Below are positions 44,837 to 54,674 of a DNA stretch of 64,000 nt, one piece after another (position 1 is the first letter of the stretch; every line of letters begins with the position of its first letter). The position numbers and the translations under genes are program-made. The DNA comes from Halostagnicola sp. A56 (GTDB lineage: Archaea; Halobacteriota; Halobacteria; Halobacteriales; Natrialbaceae). The notes beneath the pieces were generated by a model. The model saw only the letters and a program-made list of their open reading frames with translations. It did no database searches and was not told the origin of the DNA. Location: positions 423,943 to 487,942 of the forward strand of contig NZ_JMIP02000014.1 in NCBI RefSeq assembly GCF_000691505.1, in the 5' to 3' direction.

Positions 44837-46368
44837 ATGACAGCAGATCAGACACAGACGGCGACCGACGCAACCGAGGCGTACGGCCGCCTCGAGGAGC
44901 GTATCGAGCGGATTTCGAACATCGGCAACGCCGCGGGCATTCTGCGGTGGGATCAGGAGGTCATCATGCCCGACGCGGGGACCCCGGCGCGAGCGAAACA
45001 GCTTTCAACGCTCTCTGCGCTCAGCCATGAACTGCTAACCGACGAGGAGACCGGCGACCGTCTCGCGGAACTCGAGGCCGCGGATGCGGATCTCACCGAT
45101 GACCAGCGGGCGGTCGTCCGCGAGGTCCGTCGGCAGTACGACCGCGCGACGAGCGTGCCACAGGAACTCGTCGAGGAGATTTCGGAGACGACCTCCAACG
45201 CGCACCCGACGTGGATGCAGGCTCGCGAGGAGGACGACTTCGAGCAGTTCGCGCCGACGCTCGAGAAACTCGTCGACCTCAAACGCGAGTACGCCGCCCA
45301 TATCGACCCCGACGCGGATCCCTACGAAGTCCTGTTCGCCGAATACGAGCCGTACATAGACCTCGAGACCGCCGAGGAAATCCTCGAGCAGTTGCGCGAT
45401 ACGCTCGTGCCGTTGCTCGAGGCGATCGACGAGAGCAACGCGGCCCTCGCGACCGACGCGTTCGCCGGCCAGTTCGACGACGACGATCAGGAGGCGCTGG
45501 CTCGGGACGCCCTCGATGTCCTGGGCTACGACTGGAATCGTGGCCGCCTCGATACGGCGCCGCACCCGTTCTCGTCGGGGACACAGTTCGACGCGCGGGT
45601 GACGACCCGGTTCGAGCCGGCGGACCTGCTCGGCTCGATCACGTCGGTCATCCACGAGTTCGGCCACGCGAACTACACGATCGGCCTCCCCGACGAGGAG
45701 TACGCCACGCCGCTTGGCGAGGCTCGAGACCTCACGGTCCACGAGTCTCAGTCGCGACTCTGGGAGAACCACGTCGGGCGCTCCCGGCCGTTCTGGGATC
45801 GCTTCCTGCCGACCGCCAGAGAGCGGTTCCCCGAACTCGAGGACGTCTCCCCGCGGGAGGCCTACGAGGCCGCGAATCAGGTCTACGACGACAACCTGAT
45901 TCGCGTCGACGCGGACGAGTTGACCTACCACCTCCACATCGTGATCCGCTTTGAAATCGAACGGGACCTGATCTCCGGCGACCTCGAGGTCTCCGAGGTC
46001 CCCGCGGTCTGGAACGACAAGTACGAGGAGTACCTCGGCGTGCGACCCGAGACCGACGCGAGGGCTGTCTGCAGGACATCCACTGGTCGCACGGCTCCTT
46101 CGGCTACTTCCCGACGTACTCGCTGGGATCGGTGCTCGCGGCCCAACTCTACGCGGCCGCCGAGGACGAACTCGGCGATCTCGACGACCGGATTCGTGCG
46201 GGCGAGTTCGACGACTTGAACGGCTGGCTCCGCGAGAACGTCCACCAGCACGGAAAGCGCTACACCACGCCCGACCTGATCGAGTCGGCGACCGGCGAGC
46301 CGTTCACAGCGGAGTACTTTCTCGAGTACGTCGACGCGAAGTACGGCGACCTCTACGACCTCGAGTAG
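44837..46368 (+). pseudogene. M32 carboxypeptidase gene interrupted by a frameshift near 46060
   Basis: The reading frame encodes an M32 (Taq carboxypeptidase) family enzyme with the zinc motif HEFGH (about residues 273-277) and the family block HESQSRLWENHVGRS. Around 46060 it shifts by one base. The conserved C terminus (CLQDIHWSHGSFGYFPTYS onward) continues in another frame, ending at 46368. Restoring one base (DAR to DAEG) gives a standard 510-residue protein, and the span is exactly one base short of a whole number of codons. The original frame instead turns Arg/Ser-rich. Intact M32 enzymes cleave C-terminal residues from peptides. Confidence 0.85.
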
Positions 46369-46403
46369 GCCGGCCGCGGAGCCATCGCCGTCGAGCAACC
46401 GCC

Positions 46404-46457
46404 GAACGTACAGCAATCTCTGAACGTACGGCAACCGTCGAACGTACAGCAATCTTC
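46404..46457 (+). repeat. 18-bp tandem repeat, three copies plus a decayed fourth
   Basis: GAACGTACRGCAA recurs at 46404, 46422 and 46440 with a period of exactly 18 bp, and a weaker copy precedes it at 46386. It lies between the M32 gene and the next gene. There are no spacer sequences, so it is not a CRISPR. Confidence 0.75.
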
Positions 46458-46533
46458 GGCGTACTCACCCCGATAAAACGAGGTTGGCTGTGCCGGGTAC
46501 AGACTCTCGAGCGGGTGCCCCTAGGGTTCTCCC

Positions 46534-46992
46534 GTGAAAGTCTCAATTCCGGGCCTCGAGGGAGTCTACTACGACACGAGCGCAGAAAGCACGGCCGCGA
46601 CGGTCGCGCTGACCGCCGCCGGGCGACGAGCGCCGAAACCGCACGGGTACGCCGTCCAGTTGCTACCGTACCTCTGGTCGTTCGACGTCGACCTGCAGGA
46701 GGTGCCGAACGATCACCCGATCCAGTACCTCCATCCGGAGGGCGCACAGAGCCTCGGCGAACTCGCGAACGACGGCGTCGGTCGCGCCGCCGGAACCGAC
46801 TTCGAGACTGTCCTGCGATTCGTGTGGGCGATCAACGAGCAAACCGAGTCGGCCGCCATGCGCGTTCTCGGGCGCGGCGAACCCTCGGAGGAGGGCGTCG
46901 TCATCGAGATCGAGGACGGCACCGTCGACGTCGGCGGCGACGAACTCGAGACCGACGAGTTCGACATCGAGGCGAACTCTCCGGAGCGGTAA
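46534..46992 (+). CDS. Conserved haloarchaeal protein of unknown function
   Basis: The 152-residue acidic protein starts with GTG and has no membrane segment. Patterns such as GVYYDTSAESTAATVALTAA and NDHPIQYLHPEG suggest a compact domain found only in haloarchaea. I recognise no catalytic residues. The 18-bp repeat array lies just upstream. Confidence 0.75.
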   Translation: MKVSIPGLEGVYYDTSAESTAATVALTAAGRRAPKPHGYAVQLLPYLWSFDVDLQEVPNDHPIQYLHPEGAQSLGELANDGVGRAAGTDFETVLRFVWAINEQTESAAMRVLGRGEPSEEGVVIEIEDGTVDVGGDELETDEFDIEANSPER

Positions 46993-47072
46993 GTGCTGGC
47001 AGTGTCGTCGGCTCGAGATTCGAGTCGACGTCGAGGGTCCCGTTTTTAAGCCTGTAAACCGACGACCCAGCT

Positions 47073-48074
47073 ATGCGAATCGTCACGACGCTGCCGTCGG
47101 CGACCGAGATCGTGACCGCGCTCGGTCTCGAGCCGGTCGGCGTCTCCCACGAGTGCGATTATCCGCCGTCTGTTCGATCGCTGCCCGCGGTCACGGCCTC
47201 GAGCGTCGACGCCGACGCCGGCAGCTCCGAGATCGACCGACAGGTCCTCGAGTCGGTCGCCGAAGGCGACGGCGTCTACGATGTCGACCTCGAGACGCTC
47301 GAAGAACTCGAGCCCGAGCTGATAGTCACGCAGGGCGTTTGCGATGTCTGTGCGGTCGACGAGGTCGTCGTCGAGCGAGCGGTCGAACGGATCGACGCCG
47401 AGCCGGAGATTCTGACGACCGATCCCCACACCGTCGGCGACGTATTGGACGACGTCGAGCGCATCGGCGAGGCGACTGGAAAGGCCGAACGAGCCCGCGC
47501 AGTGGTCGACGACCTCGAGAATCGGATCGAATCGGTCCGCTCCCGGGCGAACGACGAACGCCGCGACTCGAGTGACGCCGTCACCGACTCGAGCGCCACT
47601 GTAACCCACTCGAGCACTGAACCGAGCGGCTCGAGCGACCGACCGCGCGTCGCCGTCTTCGACTGGACCGATCCGGTCATGGTCGCGGGCCACTGGACGG
47701 CGGACCTCGTCGAGTGGGCCGGCGGCGAGTACGGACTCGCAGACCCCGGCGAGGCCTCGAGGCCCCGCGAGTGGGGCGAGATCCGCGCGTACGATCCCGA
47801 GGTCATCGTCGTCGCGCCGTGCGGGTTCGACCTCGCGCAGACGGCCGCGAACCTGTCGGATCTGACGGCACTCGAGGGGTGGGCAGAGCTTTCTGCCGTT
47901 CGGAACGACCGCGTCTGGGCGATGGACGGCAACCACTATCTCAACCGTCCCGGTCCCCGGCTGGTCGAGACGCTCGAGACCCTCGCACCGATTATCTCTC
48001 CCGACCGGTTCGAGCGGCCGCCCGACGAGTCGGTCGCGGTGCCTCTCGAGCGTCTCGATAGAACGCGAGTCTGA
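47073..48074 (+). CDS. Cobalamin-binding-type periplasmic binding protein homologue (BtuF-like)
   Basis: The 333-residue protein is a class III solute-binding fold starting RIVTTLPSATEIVTALGLE, with VGVSHECDYPP, VTQGVCDVC and VVAPCGFD as family landmarks. A Ser/Thr-rich insert of about 30 residues (near 167-193) sits in the long linker helix region. It has no signal peptide or lipobox at either start, unlike most binding lipoproteins, so it may be cytosolic or exported by another route. No ABC permease genes are adjacent. The likely ligand is a cobalamin or heme-like tetrapyrrole. Confidence 0.85.
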   Translation: MRIVTTLPSATEIVTALGLEPVGVSHECDYPPSVRSLPAVTASSVDADAGSSEIDRQVLESVAEGDGVYDVDLETLEELEPELIVTQGVCDVCAVDEVVVERAVERIDAEPEILTTDPHTVGDVLDDVERIGEATGKAERARAVVDDLENRIESVRSRANDERRDSSDAVTDSSATVTHSSTEPSGSSDRPRVAVFDWTDPVMVAGHWTADLVEWAGGEYGLADPGEASRPREWGEIRAYDPEVIVVAPCGFDLAQTAANLSDLTALEGWAELSAVRNDRVWAMDGNHYLNRPGPRLVETLETLAPIISPDRFERPPDESVAVPLERLDRTRV

Positions 48075-48085
48075 CCTCGACTGGG

Positions 48086-50616
48086 TTATAGTTCCCCGAT
48101 CCGAATGCCGTCCGGCTGGAGGACGACGCCGATGTCGCTTGCGGTGTCCTGAAAGACCTCCGAGTGCGACGCGACATCGTCAACGCCGACGCCGACTTCG
48201 AATCGTCCGTCGCCCGGAAGCGAGGGGAACTCGCGCTGTTCTCCGTCCGCGAGCTGGAGGTCCTCCTGGAACACGACTCCGCTCTCGTCTTTGATCTGCA
48301 GTCGGACCGTCGAGTCCCTCGGCAGACCGTTTTCGACGATAACGCTGCCGCCACCTCCAACGATTCCCTGTACGGCGCTTTGGACACGCGACTTCGCCGT
48401 GAGTAGTTGCGCCCGAAGCGCGTCGGGATCGTCACGGTATTTGAGTGCGACCGCACCGGCCGCGAGCAATGCGAGCACCGCAAGCAGCGCCAGCGGCAGG
48501 GCGAACGAGGCGAGTCGATCGAGGACCGACTGACCGGAGACGTCGATCTGTGCGCTTCCCTCGGCCGATTCGGCCGCGCCTGCGCTCTCGTTGTTCGCCG
48601 TCATCCCGTATTCGTACTCGCCGTTTTCCGCCGGCGGCTCGATCGCGGTTTCGACCGTCTTCGACTCGCCGGCCGCGAGCGTCACGCTCTCCTCGCCGAC
48701 GAGTTCGCCGTCCAGCGTGAACTGCACGGTCTGTGTATCGAGTAGTTCGCCCGAATTCGTCACGTTTCCGCTCATGTTCAGTTCCGAATTCGCGCTGTCG
48801 GCTCCCTCGAGAACGGCGTCTTCGACGGTGAACACCGGTCGCGTCGCCGTCGTCGTATCGCTCGAGCCGTTCGCCTCCGCGGTGAGTTCGAGATTCGACG
48901 GTGCGTCTTCGGTCGGTTCGAAGGAGAATTCCGATTCGACCGATTCGCCCGGGTTCACCGACACCGTCTCTGTCTCGCTGCCGTCGCCCTCGACACCATT
49001 GGGATCGCCGACCGACACCGTGAGTTCGACGACCTCCGGTGTCTCGCCGTCGTTCTCGATCGTGACGAGTGCATCCAGCGATTCTTCGGATCCGAACGAC
49101 TCGTCGACCTCGGTAAACGTCGTTGACAGGTTTCGCTCGAACTCGAGGGCGTCGCTCCGACCCGGCGTTTCGACCGAGACGTTCGTCAGCGGGACGGACG
49201 CGTCGTCGAGATACGTTGAGAACGTCGTTTCGGTGGCCGAGCCGTCCTCGACGGTGACGTTGCGCTCGTCTTCGACCGAACCGTCGATGCGGAAGGTCGT
49301 GGGCACGACGGTCTCGCCGCCCGGAACCGTCCCGTCGTAGTCGATGCTCGCGACGACCTCGAGTTGCGTCGAGAGGGTCGCGGTCGGCTCGTTGGTGATC
49401 GTTGCGGACATGCGTTCGTTGTGAGCATCCTGCGAGACGACCGTCGCGGTCGCTTGCTCGGCGTTCGAGTCCGCCGGGACCGCGACTTCCACGCCGATTT
49501 CCGAGGCGTTGATCTCGTCCGTATCGTAGCTGAACTCCTTGGTGGTGCTCGCACCCTGTGCGAGGGCGATCGACCGCGACTCCACCTCGGTCCCGTCGAC
49601 CGAGAGTGTCACGGTCCGATCGCCGAGATCCAGCGCACCGCGTCGCTCGAAGTCGGCTTCGACGATGAGTGGTTCGCCCGCGACCGGATCGTTGGTTTCG
49701 AGTCTCGTGATCGCGATTTCCGATTCCGTGATGGTGATCGGCATCGTGAACTGTTCGGCGCCGACCTCGAGGCGGAGTTCGTCGATCCGGTGGTCTCCCG
49801 CTACGAGTTCGCGCTCGAACGTCAGCGACTCGGTACTGCCACCGGAGGCGTTGACGAATTCTCGCTCACCGATTCGTCGATCCTCGCGTCTCCGTCGGTA
49901 GCAACCCCGTATAGCTCGATCTCGTCTCGAATATTTCCGTATCCAACGTTCGTGATGTCGGCGGTGACTGACAGTTGCTCGCCCTCGGAGTAATCCCCAC
50001 CCGCGGACACGTTCGCGGACGGGATTCCCCGATCGTAGGCGTCGTATTCGATCGAGACCCCATCGACTTCGAGGGAGGTACCGTCCGCTAACTCCACGAT
50101 TCCGTCGCCGGTGACGACGAGCTCGTCGTCGATGGTGACGGTTTCGCCGCCATCGCTCGTCGTCACGTCCCGTCCGTCGGGTATCGTTTCGACGGTGCCG
50201 TCGTCTGCGACCATGAGTTTCTCGCCGTCGACGGTGATGGTCGGGTCCTCGGGCGTTTCGTCCGCCGCCGCGTTCTCGCCGCGTACGATATCGCCATCGA
50301 ACGTCACCACCGCGTGGTAATCGCTGTATCCCGTGTCGTCGAACGATATCGTGGCCAGTGACGCGTCGATCTGATTCTCGGTCTCGAGCAGTTCAACGGA
50401 CTCGAGGTCGCCGGTCGTGTTACCAGTCTCCGCGCCTGCCACAGCGCCGATACCCACCGTGAGTACCAGTCCGCAAAGGACGACAGTCAACAAGACACCG
50501 ATCGCTAATCGGGGCCGGACCGCTCGTAGCCCACGTCTTTTCGATCGAAGACGTTCTCTTATAGCGGCGTACCTGTCGGAACTGACTAGCGAGTGCGAGC
50601 GCGGGTTCGAGTTCAT
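48086..50616 (-). pseudogene. CARDB/COG1361-type surface protein gene with a frameshift near 49866
   Basis: Two adjacent frames form one protein. The N-terminal half (from 50616) has a long basic N region and a membrane segment (about residues 37-62) and runs to DARIDESVS. The coding signal then moves by one base at about 49866 and continues as EREFVNASGGSTESLTFERE into the larger frame, which starts at 49744 only by an internal ATG. The span is one base short of a multiple of three, and the restored protein has about 843 residues. It has several CARDB-like beta domains, a C-terminal membrane helix (after VLDRLASF) and a cytosolic tail. The 66 bp before its ATG are shared with the gene at 63549. 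Confidence 0.8.
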
Positions 50617-50682
50617 CCAAACGACACCAATCGTATGTTTCGAGTAGTTTGGATGGGGTGTTGAAATACTCTCTGGGCGATT
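50617..50682 (-). promoter_or_regulatory. 66-bp shared upstream module, copy A
   Basis: Read on the minus strand, these 66 bp end at the base before the ATG of the surface protein gene. They align without gaps to 63483-63548, at 55 of 66 positions by my count. The first 25 bases, beginning AATCGCCCAGAGAGTATTTC, are identical and include a TATA-like GTATTTC. GGTGTCGTTT precedes both starts, and GGTG at -12 could serve as a weak Shine-Dalgarno. Confidence 0.75.
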
Positions 50683-50758
50683 GGTATGTTTTTCTTGACA
50701 ATAAGCTCTCGAACGGCCAACGCGCTTTTCACGTAGTTGGTGCTACGCTGACGTATAG

Positions 50759-51544
50759 ATGTCACGGGAAGCCGACTCTCCCAGCAGGGACGACGACGGT
50801 AGCGAGCTGGGCGCCGATTCTGGGTCGTCACGGCCGAGCGGAACGACCAAGACGACTCGAGCGACAGACTCGCTCAGTCGCCGCGGAGCACTTGCGGGTC
50901 TCGGAGCGCTTTCGCTGGGAGCAGTCGCCGGCTGTCTCGGATCCGTTCTAGGTCTCGAGAACGCATCAGGACAGCGACTTGTCGAGCCGGAGGACCCTGG
51001 CGAGAATCCGGACGCGACGCCGGGCGAGTTCTATCACCTAATCGAAGAACACGATATCGTCGTCGACGAACTCTATCACACGCCGGAGGAAAATCGACTC
51101 GATCTGTTCTACAACTCGAGCGCGGAGACGGTCGCCGAATCCGACGAGGAGATCGTCGTTATCTATCAGGCCTATCAGGAACTGATCGACCACGGCTCCT
51201 CGCTCGAGAACCTCTACACCGAAATCGTCGATCCGTTCGACGAACAAGCCCGCGGCTGGGGCGTCGACACCGAGTGGGTCGAGCGGTACCTCGACGGCGA
51301 AATCGACGAAAACGAGCTGTGGGGGACGATCGTGGAGTCGAAAGCCTACGATGACGGCAACGAGTCAGACGGGACTTCGAATGAAAGTGATCCGTCGATG
51401 GATGACGATGGGTCTGCATCGAGCGGGAACGAGACGTCCGACGAGACAGACGATGCTGACTCGGCCGACGGGACCGACTCGTCCGAGGAAAGCGACTCGT
51501 CGGCAGACGGCGGATCGGCTGACAACGAGAGCGATGTGGAATAA
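50759..51544 (+). CDS. Tat lipoprotein with acidic tail
   Basis: The 261-residue protein has an unusually long acidic pre-region of 38 residues, then the twin-arginine signal LSRRGALAGLGALSLGAVAG followed by the lipobox Cys (about residue 59). The mature domain (about 60-200) is mostly helical and acidic, and a Ser/Asp/Glu-rich disordered tail (about 201-261) follows. The family is not recognised. It is divergent from the surface protein gene and ends 158 bp before the HEAT-repeat gene. Confidence 0.78.
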   Translation: MSREADSPSRDDDGSELGADSGSSRPSGTTKTTRATDSLSRRGALAGLGALSLGAVAGCLGSVLGLENASGQRLVEPEDPGENPDATPGEFYHLIEEHDIVVDELYHTPEENRLDLFYNSSAETVAESDEEIVVIYQAYQELIDHGSSLENLYTEIVDPFDEQARGWGVDTEWVERYLDGEIDENELWGTIVESKAYDDGNESDGTSNESDPSMDDDGSASSGNETSDETDDADSADGTDSSEESDSSADGGSADNESDVE

Positions 51545-51674
51545 CGCTTTCCGGCACGGTCGGTCCAGAAAGCGGTTGGTCGGCAGCTACGTCAGTCCGG
51601 GCGTGTCAACTGTCGAAGGCAAGATTAAGGATCGGTGGGGGGAATAATTGGCCGTGTATCGGCTGGTGGGACAC

Positions 51675-51686
51675 TCCCCGCGGGGA
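51675..51686. promoter_or_regulatory. 12-bp perfect palindrome upstream of the HEAT-repeat gene
   Basis: TCCCCGCGGGGA is a perfect palindrome 17 bp before the ATG at 51703. It could be a small operator or a hairpin near the ribosome entry site. Nothing else supports a role. Confidence 0.3.
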
Positions 51687-51702
51687 AGGTAACAAGGAAA
51701 CA

Positions 51703-52965
51703 ATGACGCTATTCGAACTCGAGCGGAACGCGGATTTCAAGAAACTCGTCGAGCTCCTCGAGTCGAGCTCGAATCCGAGCGTTCGGAGCCGAGCCGCCGA
51801 AATCATCGGGAGTCTCGAATCCGAGCAGGCAGACAGCAAATTTCCCAGAGGTGAGATCGTCGACGCCCTGGTGGGGGCGGCAAACGAAGACGAGAGCGAG
51901 GACGTCCGCGCAACCGCGATCGACGCGCTCGATCAGTACGGACAGGCGGCGCTCGAACAGCTCATCGGCGAGATCATCGGCCAGCCGCTCGAGGATGTCG
52001 CCGAGTGGAAGAAGGCCCAGGCGCTGGCACAGAGTCTGAGCGCGGACCGACCCGAACTGCGGATGGCCGCCGCGACGGGACTCGGCAAGATCGGCGAGGA
52101 CAACGTCGTCGGGCCGCTGGTGAATCAGCTCGGCGATCCCGACCCGCGGGTGCGAAAACGGGTCGCTCGAGCCTGCGGTCGCATCGGTGCCGCAGAGAGC
52201 GTTCCGGGGCTCTCGAAGATCCTCCACGAGGATCAGTACGACGTCCGCGTCGAGGCGGCCTACGCGCTCGCGGACATCGGGACCGACAACGCGATCCGAG
52301 AACTCTCGGGGGTCGCAGACGCCGACGACGAGACGCTCCGGCGGATCGCGGTCGACGCGCTCGGCCGCCTCGGGAGCGTCGAGGCGGTCGAACTGCTCGC
52401 GGAAGCGTTGCGCGACGACTCCGAGACCGTTCGCCGGACGGCGATGTTCTCGCTCGTACAACTGCTCTCGGAAGCGCCGGCGGACGCGAGCCACCAGGTC
52501 CGCGAGAAGATCGTCGGGGAGCTAGAGCAAGCCAATGCGAGTGAGTCCGTCCAGCCGCTGGTCGACATTTTGACCCAGAGCACCGAGACCGCCCAGCGCC
52601 GGAACGCCGCCTGGTTGCTCGGTCGCGTAGCCGACGTCGATCACCAAAGCCAGGCACAGGACGCGCTGATCGACACGCTCGGCGACGACGATACGATGAC
52701 CTCGAAGTTCGCGGCGACGAGTCTCTCGATGCTCGACGGAGACGGGTTAGAGACGCGCCTGCTCGACCTCGTCGAGAATGAGTACGTCGACGTTGAGACG
52801 CGCGTCCGGGCTCTGTTCGTCCTCGGGAAGATCGGCGGGGACGTATCGCGAGACCGACTCTCGGGGTTCGTCGACCGAGTCGAAAATGACCGACTGCGAA
52901 AGCGTGGCTTCTCGGCGCTGTCGAAACTCGGCGGCGTCGGCGCGCCGACTGGTGACTTCGCATGA
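51703..52965 (+). CDS. HEAT-repeat protein linked to CheF
   Basis: The 420-residue protein is built from about ten HEAT/PBS-lyase-like helical repeats, with the pattern LGDPDPRVRKRVARACGRIG recurring every 31-32 residues. Such scaffolds mediate protein contacts. It overlaps cheF by ATGA at 52962-52965. In Halobacterium salinarum a HEAT-repeat protein (OE2401F) is encoded next to the CheF proteins and takes part in the chemotaxis-archaellum connection, so the same role is likely here. Confidence 0.9.
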   Translation: MTLFELERNADFKKLVELLESSSNPSVRSRAAEIIGSLESEQADSKFPRGEIVDALVGAANEDESEDVRATAIDALDQYGQAALEQLIGEIIGQPLEDVAEWKKAQALAQSLSADRPELRMAAATGLGKIGEDNVVGPLVNQLGDPDPRVRKRVARACGRIGAAESVPGLSKILHEDQYDVRVEAAYALADIGTDNAIRELSGVADADDETLRRIAVDALGRLGSVEAVELLAEALRDDSETVRRTAMFSLVQLLSEAPADASHQVREKIVGELEQANASESVQPLVDILTQSTETAQRRNAAWLLGRVADVDHQSQAQDALIDTLGDDDTMTSKFAATSLSMLDGDGLETRLLDLVENEYVDVETRVRALFVLGKIGGDVSRDRLSGFVDRVENDRLRKRGFSALSKLGGVGAPTGDFA

Positions 52966-53825
52966 GCAAATCCGAGACCAAACTCGCGGACGTGACCGGC
53001 CAGTTCACCCAGGTCGTCAAGGACGGGCGAAAGCTCTCCGACACCGACTGGTCGAACGGTCGGATCGTCCTCTCGAACAAGCGGCTGGTGATCGCGAGCA
53101 ACAGCGGCAAGCGGACGATCCCGCTCGCACAGATCCAGTCAATCCGCGGTCGGTACGACGTCAACCGAACGATCGCGAAAGTATCGGACTACATCAGCGT
53201 CAACGCCGGCCAGAACGTGTACCTGGTCTCGATGGGCGAGGTCGAGGAGTTCGAACTCCAGATCCAGAAGGCGATCCTCGACGGCGAGATCGTCCTGGTG
53301 AAACACCCGGCGGTCAAAGGCGGCGTAGTGCAGGATTCCTCCTGGAAGAAAGCCCGCGTCAAGATCAACGAGGGCGTGGCGAACTTCGCCGTCGAGAACG
53401 GCAACTTCGTCCAGATCGAAGTCGACGACATCGGCACGGTCGAGAGCGACGAACGAGCCGTCCGGGGCCAGGAGCGCCCAGTTGTCGAAGCCGAACACAC
53501 GGAAGAGGGGACCAGCGTCCAGACGTACCTCTCGGGAGGCGCGCAAAACTGCGCGATGCTCAAGTCCGTCCTCGACCGAGGAGCGGAGAAAAACGCCTCG
53601 CAGATCGACCTCTCGAGTCAGGAACAGGAGGTGCTGATGGCGATCTACTCCGGCGTGTCGCCGTTCGAAGTGCCCGAGTTCCTCGACATCGATACCGATG
53701 ACGTCGAGGAGATGTACGAGCGCATGATCGAACTCGACGTGTTAGAGGAGGTCCGAATCCGTCGGGAGGTCGCGTTGAAACCCCGCGGACGAAACATCGC
53801 CAGCGAGTCGATGAACAGCAAGTGA
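52962..53825 (+). CDS. cheF: Chemotaxis protein CheF (DUF439)
   Basis: The 287-residue protein belongs to the archaeal CheF/DUF439 family, which connects phosphorylated CheY to the archaellum motor. Typical regions are TQVVKDGRKLSDTDW near the N terminus, the beta-rich ISVNAGQNVYLVSMGEVEEF (about 87-106) and a C-terminal winged-helix-like SQEQEVLMAIYSGVSPFEVP (about 222-241). No other che or arl genes are in the window. Confidence 0.92.
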   Translation: MSKSETKLADVTGQFTQVVKDGRKLSDTDWSNGRIVLSNKRLVIASNSGKRTIPLAQIQSIRGRYDVNRTIAKVSDYISVNAGQNVYLVSMGEVEEFELQIQKAILDGEIVLVKHPAVKGGVVQDSSWKKARVKINEGVANFAVENGNFVQIEVDDIGTVESDERAVRGQERPVVEAEHTEEGTSVQTYLSGGAQNCAMLKSVLDRGAEKNASQIDLSSQEQEVLMAIYSGVSPFEVPEFLDIDTDDVEEMYERMIELDVLEEVRIRREVALKPRGRNIASESMNSK

Positions 53826-53826
53826 G

Positions 53827-54555
53827 TCAGGGTTTCGGTTCGTTTTCATCCGTCTCTTTCCACTCGCCGGGCTCCTCGCCGTGTATCTCCCCTTTCGCCT
53901 CGCGCGCCCCCGGCCACCTCGCCAGCACGACGAGCCCGAGGAAAAACAGAGCGAGGAGCCCGGCCACGACGGGTCCGGGAATACCCGGTAGTTCGGCGGC
54001 CTCTGTCCACCGAGATTCCGGGGTAAACAGCGTGACCTTCGCGACCCACGAGACCCCGAGCACCGCGAACAACAGCGCGTAGATGCGACGCACGCGTCTG
54101 GAGAGCGCCTCGAGTAGCGTCACTTTGAACGTCGGATATCGGAGGTCCTCGCCCAGCTCCTCGCGCCAGTTGGCGTGCTCGACGCCCCGGGGATTGAGGG
54201 CGTTCGCGAAGACGTTCTCCTGGACGAATCGCACTCGAGACCGATAGAGGTCGTAAAACCGGTACCGGCGAACCTCAAACGAGAGGAAGATAGCGAGGAT
54301 GACCATGCCGACCAGCAAGAGGTAGGCGGGCATGTCGGGACTCGAGAAGACGACCGAGAGCAGGGCCGCGAGCACCGTGATCGCCCAGTTGGTCGTCTGG
54401 TCGATCCGATCCTGCGCGGTGGTCGTCTGGGCGACTTCACCTCTGTAGTAGTGGGGGAGCGCATCGAGCAGCGACTCGGCGTCGCCTGCGATTTCGGCGG
54501 CGATTTCCTGGTCCTCGCGCTCGAGGGTGTCGTCGGTTGGGCGGTCGTCGGGCAT
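53827..54555 (-). CDS. DUF2270 membrane protein
   Basis: The 242-residue protein has an N-terminal cytoplasmic helical region (HYYRGEVAQTTTAQDRIDQT), two membrane helices (about residues 65-105), a loop with FYDLYRSRVRFVQENVFANAL that is typical of DUF2270, and two C-terminal membrane helices followed by an acidic tail. The function is unknown. The ATG nine codons inside the longest frame was chosen. It is convergent with cheF, with the stops 1 bp apart. Confidence 0.85.
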   Translation of the reverse strand: MPDDRPTDDTLEREDQEIAAEIAGDAESLLDALPHYYRGEVAQTTTAQDRIDQTTNWAITVLAALLSVVFSSPDMPAYLLLVGMVILAIFLSFEVRRYRFYDLYRSRVRFVQENVFANALNPRGVEHANWREELGEDLRYPTFKVTLLEALSRRVRRIYALLFAVLGVSWVAKVTLFTPESRWTEAAELPGIPGPVVAGLLALFFLGLVVLARWPGAREAKGEIHGEEPGEWKETDENEPKP

Positions 54556-54674
54556 ACGTGTTCGTACGGATCCGACCGCCAAAATCCCGCCACGGACCCG
54601 TCGGCGGTGTGTACTGTCTTGGGTCGGTTACTCTTTGCGAGTGCTCGAGGGGCAGTGTTCGCCCCTGTGTGGGT

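Noticed and set aside
46404..46457. Possible CRISPR repeats
   Set aside because: The 18-bp units are tandem with no spacers, and no cas genes are in the window.
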